Source: Betaproteobacteria bacterium (lineage in GTDB: Bacteria > Pseudomonadota > Gammaproteobacteria > Burkholderiales > Usitatibacteraceae). Taken from it: 64,000 bases of DNA. Under the pieces are notes generated by a model. It made no database searches and was not told where the DNA came from. It saw only the letters and a program-made list of their open reading frames with translations. Position 1 is the first letter of the stretch; every line of letters starts with the position of its first letter. A program made the translations under genes and the position numbers. The DNA is taken from contig JAEUMY010000023.1 in NCBI GenBank assembly GCA_016791265.1, positions 1 through 64,000 on the forward strand. The letters are read 5' to 3'. Of the stretch, positions 48,649-57,647 are shown in pieces.

Positions 48649-49719
48649 ATGAAATCTCGCGTCAAAACGCAACCTTCGGCTTCGCCAGCATCAACGCGAA
48701 AGTCCCGCCGTGCCCATGGCGGCGTTACTTTGCAGGACGTTGCGCGGCTGGCCGGGGTGTCCCCCATCACCGCATCACGCGCCATCAACCAGCCCGATGT
48801 GGTTTCCGAAGACGCGCGAGAACGCGTGCAGCGCGCGATTCGCCAAACCGGCTACACACCCAACCTTCTCGCTGGCAGTCTTGCCTCCAGCCGATCACGG
48901 TTGGTTGCCGTCGTTGTCCCCACGCTCACCGGGCCGATGTTCATGGAGACGATCCAGGCGCTGACCGAGCGGCTTGCGGAAGTTGGTTACCAGGTGATCA
49001 TCGGACAAAGCGGCTACGACAATGCGCGCGAGGACGAACTTCTGAACGCGATCATCGGTCGCCGCCCCGATGGCATCGTGCTCACGGGAGTTGCGCACTC
49101 CGCCAAGGGCCGCGTGCGCCTCGCTGGTGCTGGCATCCCGGTGGTCGAGACCTGGGATTTCATTCCCACGCCCATCGACATGCTGGTTGGCTTTTCGCAC
49201 GACTCCATCGGGCCAGAGGTCGCGGCGTTCCTGCGCCAGCGCGGGTGCAAGCGCGTCGCCGTCCTGAGCGCGGATGACGAACGCGCCGTGCGTCGGGCAA
49301 AGTCCTTCGCCGCTGCGGCGCATGCGCTACGCATCACGGCGGGCAAGACGGCGAATTCCTCATGCGAATGGCTACCAGCGCTGACGTCGCTGGGCGTGGG
49401 CCGGCGCGGATTCGCCGCGTTGTTCGAACGCCTGCCCAAGCTGGATGGTGTGTTCTGCAGTTCCGATGTCGTGGCCCAGGGCGTATTGGCGGAAGCGCAG
49501 GCGCGCGGACTGCGTGTACCGGAGGACTTGGCTGTCGTTGGCTTCGGCGATCTGGCTTTCGCACCGGACCTGCATCCGCCGCTCACCACTGTGCGCGTGG
49601 ACGCCAATGAGATGGGCCGCATCGCTGGCGATCTGATCCTGAAGCGTGTGGCCGGCGAGTCTGTCAAGACGCGCTTGGTGGATGTGGGCTTTTCAATTGT
49701 CGAGCGCGGGAGCGCCTGA
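48649..49719 (+). CDS. LacI-family regulator 1 (near ketoglutarate semialdehyde dehydrogenase)
   Basis: 356 residues from the ATG at 48649. The HTH (TLQDVARLAGVSPITASRAI, about residues 24-43) and a periplasmic-binding-like effector domain with GIVLTGVAHSAK and VFCSSDVVAQGVLAEAQARG are present. A palindromic operator at 49803-49818 overlaps the promoter of the next genes, so it probably represses dehydrogenase and kdgD until a sugar acid is present. It resembles GntR-type LacI proteins. Confidence 0.9.
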   Translation: MKSRVKTQPSASPASTRKSRRAHGGVTLQDVARLAGVSPITASRAINQPDVVSEDARERVQRAIRQTGYTPNLLAGSLASSRSRLVAVVVPTLTGPMFMETIQALTERLAEVGYQVIIGQSGYDNAREDELLNAIIGRRPDGIVLTGVAHSAKGRVRLAGAGIPVVETWDFIPTPIDMLVGFSHDSIGPEVAAFLRQRGCKRVAVLSADDERAVRRAKSFAAAAHALRITAGKTANSSCEWLPALTSLGVGRRGFAALFERLPKLDGVFCSSDVVAQGVLAEAQARGLRVPEDLAVVGFGDLAFAPDLHPPLTTVRVDANEMGRIAGDLILKRVAGESVKTRLVDVGFSIVERGSA

Positions 49720-49788
49720 CCCTTTCAATTTGCGTGGCGCCTGCCGGAGGTTTGGCTGGCTCAGCGGTACCCAGGCCGGCATCCGGGC

Positions 49789-49818
49789 TTGACGGCATTG
49801 AAATGATAGCGCTACCAT
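49789..49818 (+). promoter_or_regulatory. Promoter and LacI operator before the dehydrogenase-kdgD genes
   Basis: TTGACG (49789-49794) and TACCAT (49813-49818) are 18 bp apart. The palindrome ATGATAGCGCTACCAT (49803-49818, one mismatch between arms) overlaps the -10 element, the classic layout for repression. The likely binder is LacI-family regulator 1, whose gene ends 84 bp upstream. Confidence 0.7.
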
Positions 49819-49848
49819 TTTGGACAATCAAATGAGGAGCGATCTGGC

Positions 49849-51279
49849 ATGAGGCCGAACTACGTGGGGGGCGCTTGGGTGGCCGCGCAACAGTCCGCAC
49901 CCAATATCAACCCGTCTGACATCAAGGACGTGATCGACGAATACGCTTCTGGCGACGCCGCGTTGGTGGATCAGGCCGTGCAGGCGGCGCGCGCGGCGTT
50001 TTCCGCCTGGGCGCGATCTGGTCCGCAGGTGCGAGCGGATGCGCTGGACATCATCGGCAGCGAAATACTGGCCCGCCGGGCGGAGCTGGGGGATCTCTTG
50101 GCCCGCGAGGAGGGCAAGACCCTGCCCGAGGCCATTGGCGAAGTCACGCGTGCCGGGCACATATTCAAATTCTTCTCCGGTGAAGCCCTGCGCCCACATG
50201 GCGAGCTTATGCCTTCCGTGCGGCCAGGCGTCCAGGTCGAGATCACGCGCGAAGCGGCGGGTGTCGTTGGGCTGATTGCGCCATGGAATTTTCCGATTGC
50301 CATTCCGGCCTGGAAAATCGCGCCAGCCCTCTGCCACGGCAACTGTGTGATATTCAAGCCCGCCGATCTGGTGCCAGGCTCGAGCTGGGTGCTTGCCGAC
50401 ATCATCAGCCGTGCCGGGCTGCCGGACGGGGTGTTCAATTTGGTGATCGGGCCAGGCTCGCTGGTGGGAAACGCGATGGTCAATCATCCCGGCATCGACG
50501 CGATCAGCTTCACCGGCTCGGTGTCCACCGGTGAACGGATCGCACGCGCAGCTATCGAGCGCCGTGTCAAGGTGCAATTGGAAATGGGCGGCAAGAATCC
50601 GTTGGTGATCGTCGACGACGCAAGTCTTGAGCAAGCCGTTGAAGTCGCGATCCAAGGTTCGTTCTACTCAACCGGGCAGCGCTGCACCGCATCCAGCCGT
50701 GTCATCGTGACCGCCGGAATTCACGATGCATTCATGCGGCGGTTCACCGAACGAGCGAAGGCGCTCGTTGTGGGTGATGCGCGCGACAAGGCCACGCAGA
50801 TCGGCCCGGTGGCCAGCGAGGCTCAACTTGATCAGAACCTTCGCTACATCGAAATCGGAAAGTCAGAAGGCGCAAAGCTGCTCTGTGGTGGGGAGCGCAT
50901 CAGCGGCAAGACCGACGGCTACTACTTCACGCCGGCTGTCTTCGCAGAGTGCAGCAACAGCATGCGCATTTCACAGGAGGAAATCTTCGGGCCGGTGGCC
51001 TCGGTGATCCGCGCCGCAAACTACGACGAGGCGTTGGCGATGGCCAATGACACACCATTCGGCCTATCCGCAGGCATTTGCACAACCTCTCTCAAGCTCG
51101 CGACGGACTTCAAGCGCAATGCCCAGGCCGGGATGGTGATGGTCAACGTGCCCACTGCGGGCGTGGACTATCACGTGCCGTTCGGTGGACGCAAAGGATC
51201 CAGCTACGGGACGCGCGAGCAGGGTCGCTACGCAGCCGAGTTCTTCACCACGGTGAAGACAGCCTACACCGGGCTCTGA
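49849..51279 (+). CDS. Alpha-ketoglutarate semialdehyde (2,5-dioxopentanoate) dehydrogenase
   Basis: 476-residue ALDH. Motifs: [18 protein letters not shown], the NAD-binding [12 protein letters not shown], the catalytic Glu in QLEMGGKNP and the catalytic Cys in [11 protein letters not shown]. The C-terminal [20 protein letters not shown] is of the KGSADH type. It oxidises 2-oxoglutarate semialdehyde to 2-oxoglutarate. The gene is immediately upstream of kdgD, which makes that semialdehyde, so the two form the last steps of hexarate breakdown. GAGGAG precedes the ATG. Confidence 0.9.
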   Translation: MRPNYVGGAWVAAQQSAPNINPSDIKDVIDEYASGDAALVDQAVQAARAAFSAWARSGPQVRADALDIIGSEILARRAELGDLLAREEGKTLPEAIGEVTRAGHIFKFFSGEALRPHGELMPSVRPGVQVEITREAAGVVGLIAPWNFPIAIPAWKIAPALCHGNCVIFKPADLVPGSSWVLADIISRAGLPDGVFNLVIGPGSLVGNAMVNHPGIDAISFTGSVSTGERIARAAIERRVKVQLEMGGKNPLVIVDDASLEQAVEVAIQGSFYSTGQRCTASSRVIVTAGIHDAFMRRFTERAKALVVGDARDKATQIGPVASEAQLDQNLRYIEIGKSEGAKLLCGGERISGKTDGYYFTPAVFAECSNSMRISQEEIFGPVASVIRAANYDEALAMANDTPFGLSAGICTTSLKLATDFKRNAQAGMVMVNVPTAGVDYHVPFGGRKGSSYGTREQGRYAAEFFTTVKTAYTGL

Positions 51280-51311
51280 ACCGGGCACTTCACACAACAC
51301 AGGGAAATTTC

Positions 51312-52223
51312 ATGCACCACGATGAACTGAAGAAGATTCTGGAAGCAGGGCTGTTGTCCTTCCCATTGACAGATTTTGATGAGCAAGGCCGGTTCAACAA
51401 GACCACTCATGTCAAGCGCCTTGAATGGCTGATGCCATATGGTGCGTCAGCGCTATTCTCGGCAGGTGGCACCGGCGAGTTCTTCTCGCTGGAACCTGGC
51501 GAATATTCGCAAGTGGTGGGGACGGCGGTGGACACCTGTCGTGGCAGGATACCCATCATCGCAGGCGCTGGCGGTGGCACGTCGCTTGCCATCAAATATG
51601 CGCAAGAAGCAGAGCGCCTTGGTGCGCAAGGCATTCTGCTGCTGCCCCACTACCTCACCGAAGCCCCGATGGACGGCATCGTCGCGCACGTGAAAGCCGT
51701 CTGCAAGAGCGTCAGGTTCGGCGTGATCATCTACAACCGCGCTGCGTGCCGCCTGGATGCGGAAGCATTGCAGGAGCTGGCCGATGCATGCCCCAACTTG
51801 ATTGGCTTCAAGGATGGATTCGGCGAGATCGAATCCATGGTGACCATTCGCCAAAAGCTGGGTGACCGGTTTGCCTACCTGGGTGGATTGCCAACGGCGG
51901 AACTCTACGCGGCGCCATACAAGGCCATGGGGGTGCCGGTGTACTCATCCGCCGTGTTCAACTTCATTCCCAAGACGGCGGTCGACTTCTACAAGGCGCA
52001 TGCGGCCGGTGACACTTCGACAACCAATCACCTTATAGAAAGCTTTTTCCTGCCGTACGTGGCACTGCGCAACCGCAAGGCCGGTTACGCCGTCAGCATC
52101 GTGAAGGCTGGCGCGAAACTGGCAGGCCACGACGCCGGCCCGGTGCGTTCACCGCTCGTGGATTTGAGTGATGCCGAGGTGGAAATCCTGTCCGCGCTAA
52201 TGAAGCCGCTGGGTTCGCAATAG
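51312..52223 (+). CDS. kdgD: 5-dehydro-4-deoxyglucarate dehydratase
   Basis: 303-residue TIM-barrel aldolase-family enzyme. The Schiff-base Lys167 lies in IGFKDGFGE, Tyr141 in IIYNRAA, and the GTGEFFSL loop is at 53-60. It removes water and CO2 from 5-dehydro-4-deoxyglucarate to give 2-oxoglutarate semialdehyde, the substrate of the upstream dehydrogenase. AGGGAAA precedes the ATG at 51312, 33 bases after the previous stop. A palindrome is read as EYS (PGEYSQVV). Confidence 0.95.
   Translation: MHHDELKKILEAGLLSFPLTDFDEQGRFNKTTHVKRLEWLMPYGASALFSAGGTGEFFSLEPGEYSQVVGTAVDTCRGRIPIIAGAGGGTSLAIKYAQEAERLGAQGILLLPHYLTEAPMDGIVAHVKAVCKSVRFGVIIYNRAACRLDAEALQELADACPNLIGFKDGFGEIESMVTIRQKLGDRFAYLGGLPTAELYAAPYKAMGVPVYSSAVFNFIPKTAVDFYKAHAAGDTSTTNHLIESFFLPYVALRNRKAGYAVSIVKAGAKLAGHDAGPVRSPLVDLSDAEVEILSALMKPLGSQ
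51499..51510. repeat. GCGAATATTCGC palindrome in kdgD
   Basis: Perfect 12-mer read as EYS. Confidence 0.9.
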
Positions 52224-52331
52224 ACGTGCTGCAGCGGCTCTGACGATTCCGTGTTCGACTATCAGAGAGCGGCGATGCTCAGGCCCGCCGCCAGGCATCG
52301 GCATAGGACTGCTTCGGCCTGAGCAGTGGAG

Positions 52332-52367
52332 AAAAAAAGAGCGCCGGCGTGAGTGAACGCCAGCGCT
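52332..52367 (-). terminator. Terminator of the uronide TonB receptor
   Basis: On the minus strand an 11-bp stem with one mismatch (52367-52357 with 52350-52340) is followed by seven Ts (complement of 52332-52338), 28 bp after the receptor stop. Confidence 0.85.
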
Positions 52368-52394
52368 GGAGGGGCGCGTCAACAGGAGAAGTGC

Positions 52395-55106
52395 CTAGAA
52401 TTTCACATCCAGACGCAAGGTCAGGAAGCGGAACGCATCGCGCTCCGGTCTCCAGGCGGAAATGGAGACTGTCGCGGGAAGCGCTGCTGACCCTCGATAT
52501 GCTGGGGTGGAACCGAAACCGTTGATGACGTACTGGCGATCGAACAGGTTTTTCACCAGCAGAGTCAGCTTGTAGCGGTCCTTCTTGTCTCTGATCCCCA
52601 ACCCCAGATCCACGATCGTGTACTCGGGAGCGCGGCTGTCAGGGTCCTGAATGATATTCGTGATGATGCTGCTCTGATGCTTCAGATTGCCATTGATGAA
52701 AGCGTCAAACGGCATGTTTGCCATGCGGATGTCATAACTTCCGCTGATGACCACCTTGTGCCGGGGCGCGTTGAACATTGGCGCACCAGACAGATCTTGC
52801 ACACCTTGGGTGTCGCCTGCGAATGCTGGAAAACAGTTGCTATTGCGACCAGCAATCGATCCATTCGCGGCAAAGATTGTCGTGCCAACCCGGACGTTTC
52901 CGGAGTCGTTGTAGCAAGCGGCTGATTTCCACTCCTGGATGCGGGCTTCTGTGTAGGCATAGCTAAGACTCATGCTGAAGTCGCGCGTCAGTTGCGCGTT
53001 CATGTCGAGCTCGAATCCGCGAGTGCGGATCTTCGGCAAGCTTGAGAGCCGCGTAACCGTGCCCGCCCCTTCACCCAAGCTCACTGTCATGGCCTGCTGA
53101 TAGTCCCGAAACTCGGTATTGAACACTGAGGTTGCGATCGAGACCCTGTCGTCCAGCAGATTGGCCTTGAGGCCCATCTCGGTCGAGAACGCTTCCTCTG
53201 GAGGCACCGGCGCCGACGTGTTCGAGCTCAGTCCACTCAGCAGGTCATAGGCGATACCCTTGTGTCCGGTGGCCAGCATGACATAGCCCATCCAATTTGA
53301 ATTGAACTGCCTTTGCAGACTCAACTTGCCGGTGATGGCCCTGTCCTTCTCCGAAGGCACGGAAAACACGTTGGTTGCCGCAGCGCCAGGCGTGAACGTG
53401 TCCCGTGTGGCCTGGGTGAAGAAGTTTCTGGCGAAGTTGTAGCCTGATTTCTCCCACGCGACGCGCGCACCGGCAAGCAACGTGTAGCCTGGTGTGAATT
53501 CCCAGGTCGCCTGTCCGAAAATCGCTTTATTGTCATGATAGACGTCGGCGATATACACGACGGGGCTGCCTACGGATGAGCTGGAACATGCTGTGGGCGG
53601 CCGGCAGTCCCCGCGATTGAAGTAGCGATCAGTCTCGTCCTTTGCAATCCAGACCCCGGCCAGATAGCGGAAAGCGCCAGTGTCGGGTGACACCAGTCTG
53701 AATTCCTGCGTGCGTGTGGTGATGTCATAGGTGCCCTGTTGCGGGTTGCCCACGCTTACGGGAATGGTGAGGATCGAACTCCCTGTCACCGGCGCAGTCG
53801 TCGGCACGACCTGCACAGGAACGTCGCCAAAGTCGCGGTCTAGAAAATCTTTGGCATTGAACTTGTCGAATGACGTGATCGACATGAGCGTGGCGTCGTT
53901 CGGCAAGGCATAGGTGAGCTTTGCGCCCACCCCTTTATTGGTTGACTCCAGGCCCCCAGGGTGGTCGCGGCGTATGTCGCGATTCCACTCTGTCGGATTG
54001 ATCCCCGCCAGCGCCACGGATGCCGGGATCGCGTTGATGGAGCTCGCGGTGGCCGGGAATCCGCCCGGGCTATTGGCGGGAATCAGAAATACGGGCAGCG
54101 ACGATCCGCCGGGCCCCAATGTGTTGACTCCGCCTGCCCCGCCCTGCTGACGCTCGCCGATGGCGCCCTGGGTTGCGGCATTGGTGCCGGTATTTCTGAT
54201 TGCGAACTGCCGAAGCGCGGTGGGGCTTCTGGTATTGCTTGAGTCGTTGTAGTAGGGCATGACATCGACATCCAGGCCGCCCGCCGGCCGCCATGCCAGC
54301 TTGGCCATGAAAGTCTTGCCTCGCGAACCGTTCACCTTTTGGCCCGTTGTGAGGTTGTTCAAATTGCCGGGGAAATCAGCATGGCTGGCGGCGAAGCGCA
54401 GCCCCAGCCCTTCATTGAGGTATCCGCCGTAGGAGACGCTGTAGCGCCTCTCGCCATCGTCCGTGGTCAAGAGAGTGGCTCGCCCCTGCGGCGGCCCGCT
54501 GATCGGCTTGGTCACGATGATGAGGCCTCCTGCGATCGCGGACCGCCCGAAAAGCGTGCTCTGTGGACCTTTCAGAACTTCAACCCGGGCAATGTCGGCG
54601 AGATCGCGAAATGCCTGAAATTGATTCGCAATGGGGATGTCGTCCATGATGACCACCACGTCACCCTCGACACCAATGCTGTTGGTTTGGGTGCCCACGC
54701 CGCGCATGGAAATCGTGTTGTTCGCGCTGGTGGTTCCGGTGTTCACGTTCAGAGCGGAGCTCAGCGAGACGATGTCCTCCATCTCTCGCACATTGTTGCG
54801 CGCAATCACCTCCTCGGCGAGTACGGAAATGGATAGCGGCACGCTCTCCAATTTCTCCACTCGCTTGTTGGCGGTCACGACGATTCTCTGCAGCTTGCCG
54901 TCTTCCGATTTGGCGTCCTCATTCGTGGTGGCCGGCTTGGGGGTGGTCTGCGCTGGCGTCTGCGCGATCGCCGCGCTGAACGGAATTGCGATGCCAGCGG
55001 CGAGGCTGATGGCCAGCCCCACCGCTCTTGCAAGAGGCTTTCGCCTTGCGGTGAGCGTGTCAAGTTGCGCGGGCTGAGGTTGATTTTCGGGTCGATTGGG
55101 TTTCAA
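52395..55106 (-). CDS. TonB-dependent receptor (uronide uptake candidate)
   Basis: 903 residues from a TTG at 55106. This start is supported by GAAGGAGAGG just before it and by a signal peptide (LARAVGLAISLAAGIAIPFS then AAIAQ). Longer in-frame extensions would run into the upstream gene. The plug has QRIVVTANKRVEKLESVPLS and VEVLKGPQSTLFGRSAIAGG, and the barrel ends TLRLDVKF with the terminal Phe. It belongs to a polysaccharide-utilisation-like cluster with a putative secreted lyase and hexuronate genes, so oligouronide import is likely but unproven. A 12-bp-class operator is upstream of the preceding gene. Confidence 0.9.
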   Translation of the reverse strand: MKPNRPENQPQPAQLDTLTARRKPLARAVGLAISLAAGIAIPFSAAIAQTPAQTTPKPATTNEDAKSEDGKLQRIVVTANKRVEKLESVPLSISVLAEEVIARNNVREMEDIVSLSSALNVNTGTTSANNTISMRGVGTQTNSIGVEGDVVVIMDDIPIANQFQAFRDLADIARVEVLKGPQSTLFGRSAIAGGLIIVTKPISGPPQGRATLLTTDDGERRYSVSYGGYLNEGLGLRFAASHADFPGNLNNLTTGQKVNGSRGKTFMAKLAWRPAGGLDVDVMPYYNDSSNTRSPTALRQFAIRNTGTNAATQGAIGERQQGGAGGVNTLGPGGSSLPVFLIPANSPGGFPATASSINAIPASVALAGINPTEWNRDIRRDHPGGLESTNKGVGAKLTYALPNDATLMSITSFDKFNAKDFLDRDFGDVPVQVVPTTAPVTGSSILTIPVSVGNPQQGTYDITTRTQEFRLVSPDTGAFRYLAGVWIAKDETDRYFNRGDCRPPTACSSSSVGSPVVYIADVYHDNKAIFGQATWEFTPGYTLLAGARVAWEKSGYNFARNFFTQATRDTFTPGAAATNVFSVPSEKDRAITGKLSLQRQFNSNWMGYVMLATGHKGIAYDLLSGLSSNTSAPVPPEEAFSTEMGLKANLLDDRVSIATSVFNTEFRDYQQAMTVSLGEGAGTVTRLSSLPKIRTRGFELDMNAQLTRDFSMSLSYAYTEARIQEWKSAACYNDSGNVRVGTTIFAANGSIAGRNSNCFPAFAGDTQGVQDLSGAPMFNAPRHKVVISGSYDIRMANMPFDAFINGNLKHQSSIITNIIQDPDSRAPEYTIVDLGLGIRDKKDRYKLTLLVKNLFDRQYVINGFGSTPAYRGSAALPATVSISAWRPERDAFRFLTLRLDVKF

Positions 55107-55210
55107 TTTCCTCTCCTTCAACAGTGGGATTTGGTGCTGTGCCTGGCTTGCCGGCCGATTGGAATCAGCGCTTGTTGGTTTCGTCGCGCAGGTCGCGGCG
55201 CGCGCTGGAG

Positions 55211-57094
55211 TTAGCGATAGTTCAGTGTCCAGCTGACGCTGAGCGGTTTCGCGAAGATGAATCGTCCCCGGGAGCAGGAAATGATCGTGCGCATCGGACC
55301 GGTCGGTGACTGGAAGTCGGCTTCTCCCTCGGATGATCGCGCGGTGCATCCCTCGAGGCCGCTCACGCTGAAGCGCGTAGCGGCGCCGGACTTGAATGTG
55401 AAAGATGATCCAGCCTGCTTGGCATCCTCGGAGAAGCTCAGAAAGTCCAGCGTCAGACTGTCGATGGCGAGGGAGTCTGCGGCCGTGAACCGATCGGTTC
55501 GAGTGACTGTCCCCTTTGAAAACTGATAGCTGGTCTCGACGCGGATGCGTGGGTCCGGGCGCGGTGCCTGGTCGCCGACGCGATTGAGCTCGGTTTGCGT
55601 GTAGTTGACCTGATGACCTGAAGGTGTCCGAGTCGCCTTGATGCCGCGAATGAACACAGTGGGCAGAAGCACCGACCCGTCAGCCAGCGTGAATTTGGGA
55701 GTGAGCTGGGCATATGCCGGTCCGCTGTCAGCAACACCGGCCACCAAGCCCTCAGAGTAGGGCAGTGGATAGTAGGGGCTGTTTGCGTGCTGTCCCGCCG
55801 CGCCATTGACCATCAACAGGCTGAAGGTACGAGCACCGTCGCGAACAACCGCGAGAGCGCGGTCGTACTCGCCCTTGGCGAACCAGTTCAGGGTGAATAG
55901 AGGTTGCGTGCGCACGATCCATGCGCCGAGATCAGTTGCGGGACGCGCATCGCGCATGCCGGCCGCATTCCAGTGCTGGTTCGTCGCCACGTACTGGTGT
56001 AGCAGCGACAGGTTTTCGCCCAGGATACGGTGCTTGCCCCGGTAAGCATCCGTGCGCCGGCCTTTGCCCCATAGGTCGACAGAGCGCATGCTTGTGTCAT
56101 GCCAGAACGCCAGATATCTTTCCGCGATACGCACCGAGTAGGCGTAGGCGTATTTCTTCTCCTCGGGATTGAGTACGCCGAGGCGCGCCGATATGGATAG
56201 GATTTCCAATGCCGATGTGTCAGCGTATGCGCCGATACTGCGCCCGAAGCTGAACCCATGGCCGTCGGTGTTGGCGAGGGAAAGTGTGATCTTCGCCGCC
56301 TTGCCCAGCAGGGTCAGGAGCTCTGGCGGCACATCAAGTTCCGCTTCCACGAAGCGCTGGCAAAGCTCGGCGATGAGCAAGATGCTGTACCGATCGAATC
56401 GACCCTGCCCTTCGGTCTCGTCGGAGAAGCCGTACTGCGAATATTCGCGATAGTGGTTGAGTGTCTTGAGCAGCAATGCATCGGCGCCGGAGGAGTCCTC
56501 CCATCCCATCAGCACCCGTAGCCGTGCCACGCTAAAGGCCACGCCATAGTAGTTGGCCGGCAGATTGATCAGGGTGTGGCTGGCGGGGTTGACGAAGTGA
56601 CGCCAATCGAGCTTTCGCTTCAGCGTGTCCAGTGTTTGCGCATCAACTGCGCGACTCAGCAGCCCCGCCTTTCTCAAGCGATTCAGCGCAGACAGGTAGT
56701 AGTAGATGCCCCAGGTCTCGTTGTCCATCGCGAGGGTGACGCGCGCGACTTCCTGGTACTGGCGCAGGCGATCTGGCAGGCTTGAATCCAGACTTGGGGT
56801 TTCGACCAGAACGTGCGCCATCCCGATGGCGATTTTCCCGGGCAGAAACTTGTCCCTGCTACGCAGGACGGCGACGCCATCGAGTTTCGCCGCCTCCTTC
56901 TCCGAAGCGAGCAAGTTGAAGTAGTCGCCCAACATGGGCAGCATTTTCTGCGTGACGATGCGGTCTAGGCTGTTCTCCGCGCGGTGCGTCTCCGCACGGG
57001 CGGGCGCAATCCAAATTGCCGCAGCCAGTGAAATGCAAGTCGCGATCCGGTGAAAGGCATGCGAGCCGAGCGTCAAGGATGAGTATGTGTTCAT
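55211..57094 (-). CDS. Secreted putative polysaccharide lyase of unassigned family
   Basis: 627 residues from the ATG at 57094. The signal peptide ends PARA (about residue 34). The first 400 residues are rich in amphipathic helices (WGIYYYLSALNRLRKAGLLS; YSILLIAELCQRFVEAEL), consistent with an alpha/alpha toroid, and conserved-looking aromatic/His segments include HTLINLPANYYGVAFSVARL, NTDGHGFSFGRSIGAYADTS and ENLSLLHQYVATNQHW. The C-terminal third is beta-rich (RVETSYQFSKGTVTRTDRF). I cannot match it to a named family. Location between a TonB receptor and uronate genes and under the LacI-2 operator suggests a uronic-acid polysaccharide lyase or hydrolase. Confidence 0.6.
   Translation of the reverse strand: MNTYSSLTLGSHAFHRIATCISLAAAIWIAPARAETHRAENSLDRIVTQKMLPMLGDYFNLLASEKEAAKLDGVAVLRSRDKFLPGKIAIGMAHVLVETPSLDSSLPDRLRQYQEVARVTLAMDNETWGIYYYLSALNRLRKAGLLSRAVDAQTLDTLKRKLDWRHFVNPASHTLINLPANYYGVAFSVARLRVLMGWEDSSGADALLLKTLNHYREYSQYGFSDETEGQGRFDRYSILLIAELCQRFVEAELDVPPELLTLLGKAAKITLSLANTDGHGFSFGRSIGAYADTSALEILSISARLGVLNPEEKKYAYAYSVRIAERYLAFWHDTSMRSVDLWGKGRRTDAYRGKHRILGENLSLLHQYVATNQHWNAAGMRDARPATDLGAWIVRTQPLFTLNWFAKGEYDRALAVVRDGARTFSLLMVNGAAGQHANSPYYPLPYSEGLVAGVADSGPAYAQLTPKFTLADGSVLLPTVFIRGIKATRTPSGHQVNYTQTELNRVGDQAPRPDPRIRVETSYQFSKGTVTRTDRFTAADSLAIDSLTLDFLSFSEDAKQAGSSFTFKSGAATRFSVSGLEGCTARSSEGEADFQSPTGPMRTIISCSRGRFIFAKPLSVSWTLNYR
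56437..56448. repeat. GCGAATATTCGC palindrome in the putative lyase gene
   Basis: Perfect 12-mer read as EYS (HYREYSQYG). Last perfect copy in the window. Confidence 0.9.
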
Positions 57095-57399
57095 CGTTCG
57101 CTTGATAGGGGAGGACGCTGAATTTCGTGGTGCGGGCACTTGGTGGGACACCGACTTCAGTCTTGCAACTTCGATCGAGCTGCGATCAGCAAGCGCCGTG
57201 CTACGCGTGCAGTCCGGCGAGCGCTGCCACTCGAAGGCATTTTTCTGTTGCGATTTCACTGGCTGCGTCTCTCCACGTTTTTCGCTGATGCTTGCCGCTG
57301 CCGACGCGCGAATGGGTGTGTGACAGGGCTCCTGGCCGCGAGCGGCACAGTGCTGACCTCTTTGTCCGCGTCACCAATCAGCTACCACCCACCTGCTGG

Positions 57400-57411
57400 T
57401 GAAACGTTTTC
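57400..57411. promoter_or_regulatory. LacI-2 operator O1
   Basis: TGAAACGTTTTC with core AAACGTTT (57402-57409), placed at the expected +1 of the lyase promoter. One of four sites with this core. Confidence 0.7.
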
Positions 57412-57413
57412 GT

Positions 57414-57442
57414 AAATTAGCTCTCTCGCCGGGAATTGTCAA
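57414..57442 (-). promoter_or_regulatory. Sigma70 promoter of the lyase-TonB receptor genes
   Basis: On the minus strand TTGACA (57442-57437) and TAATTT (57419-57414) are 17 bp apart. The AAACGTTT operator lies just downstream, at the expected start of transcription. The leader to the lyase gene is about 310 nt. Confidence 0.75.
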
Positions 57443-57584
57443 CCAGTGTGATGAGGCTTGAGAGGTTGCTGCCGAGAGCGGAGGAGTTGATGTCAGATAA
57501 TGTAATTAAATATCAATACCTTAAATGCTTGCCCATGCAGACATTGTGAGCACGAGTGGCACATTGCCTATCAAGCGTATAAAG

Positions 57585-57596
57585 AAAAACGTTTAC
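57585..57596. promoter_or_regulatory. LacI-2 operator O2 (auxiliary)
   Basis: AAAAACGTTTAC with core AAACGTTT (57587-57594), 185 bp from O1 and 54 bp past the end of the LacI-2 gene. The distance would allow a DNA loop with O1. Confidence 0.55.
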
Positions 57597-57647
57597 CTTT
57601 TTGATGGAAACAAGTTTCCCGCCACCATTCGAGATGGCAAACGCGCT

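Larger units (their letters stand above)
57095..57647. other. Regulatory gap between the putative lyase and LacI-2
   Basis: 553 bp without a supported gene. It holds a sigma70 promoter and operator for the lyase-receptor transcript (57402-57442) and a second AAACGTTT operator at 57587-57594. The segment 57443-57580 shows no clear signal. Confidence 0.5.
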
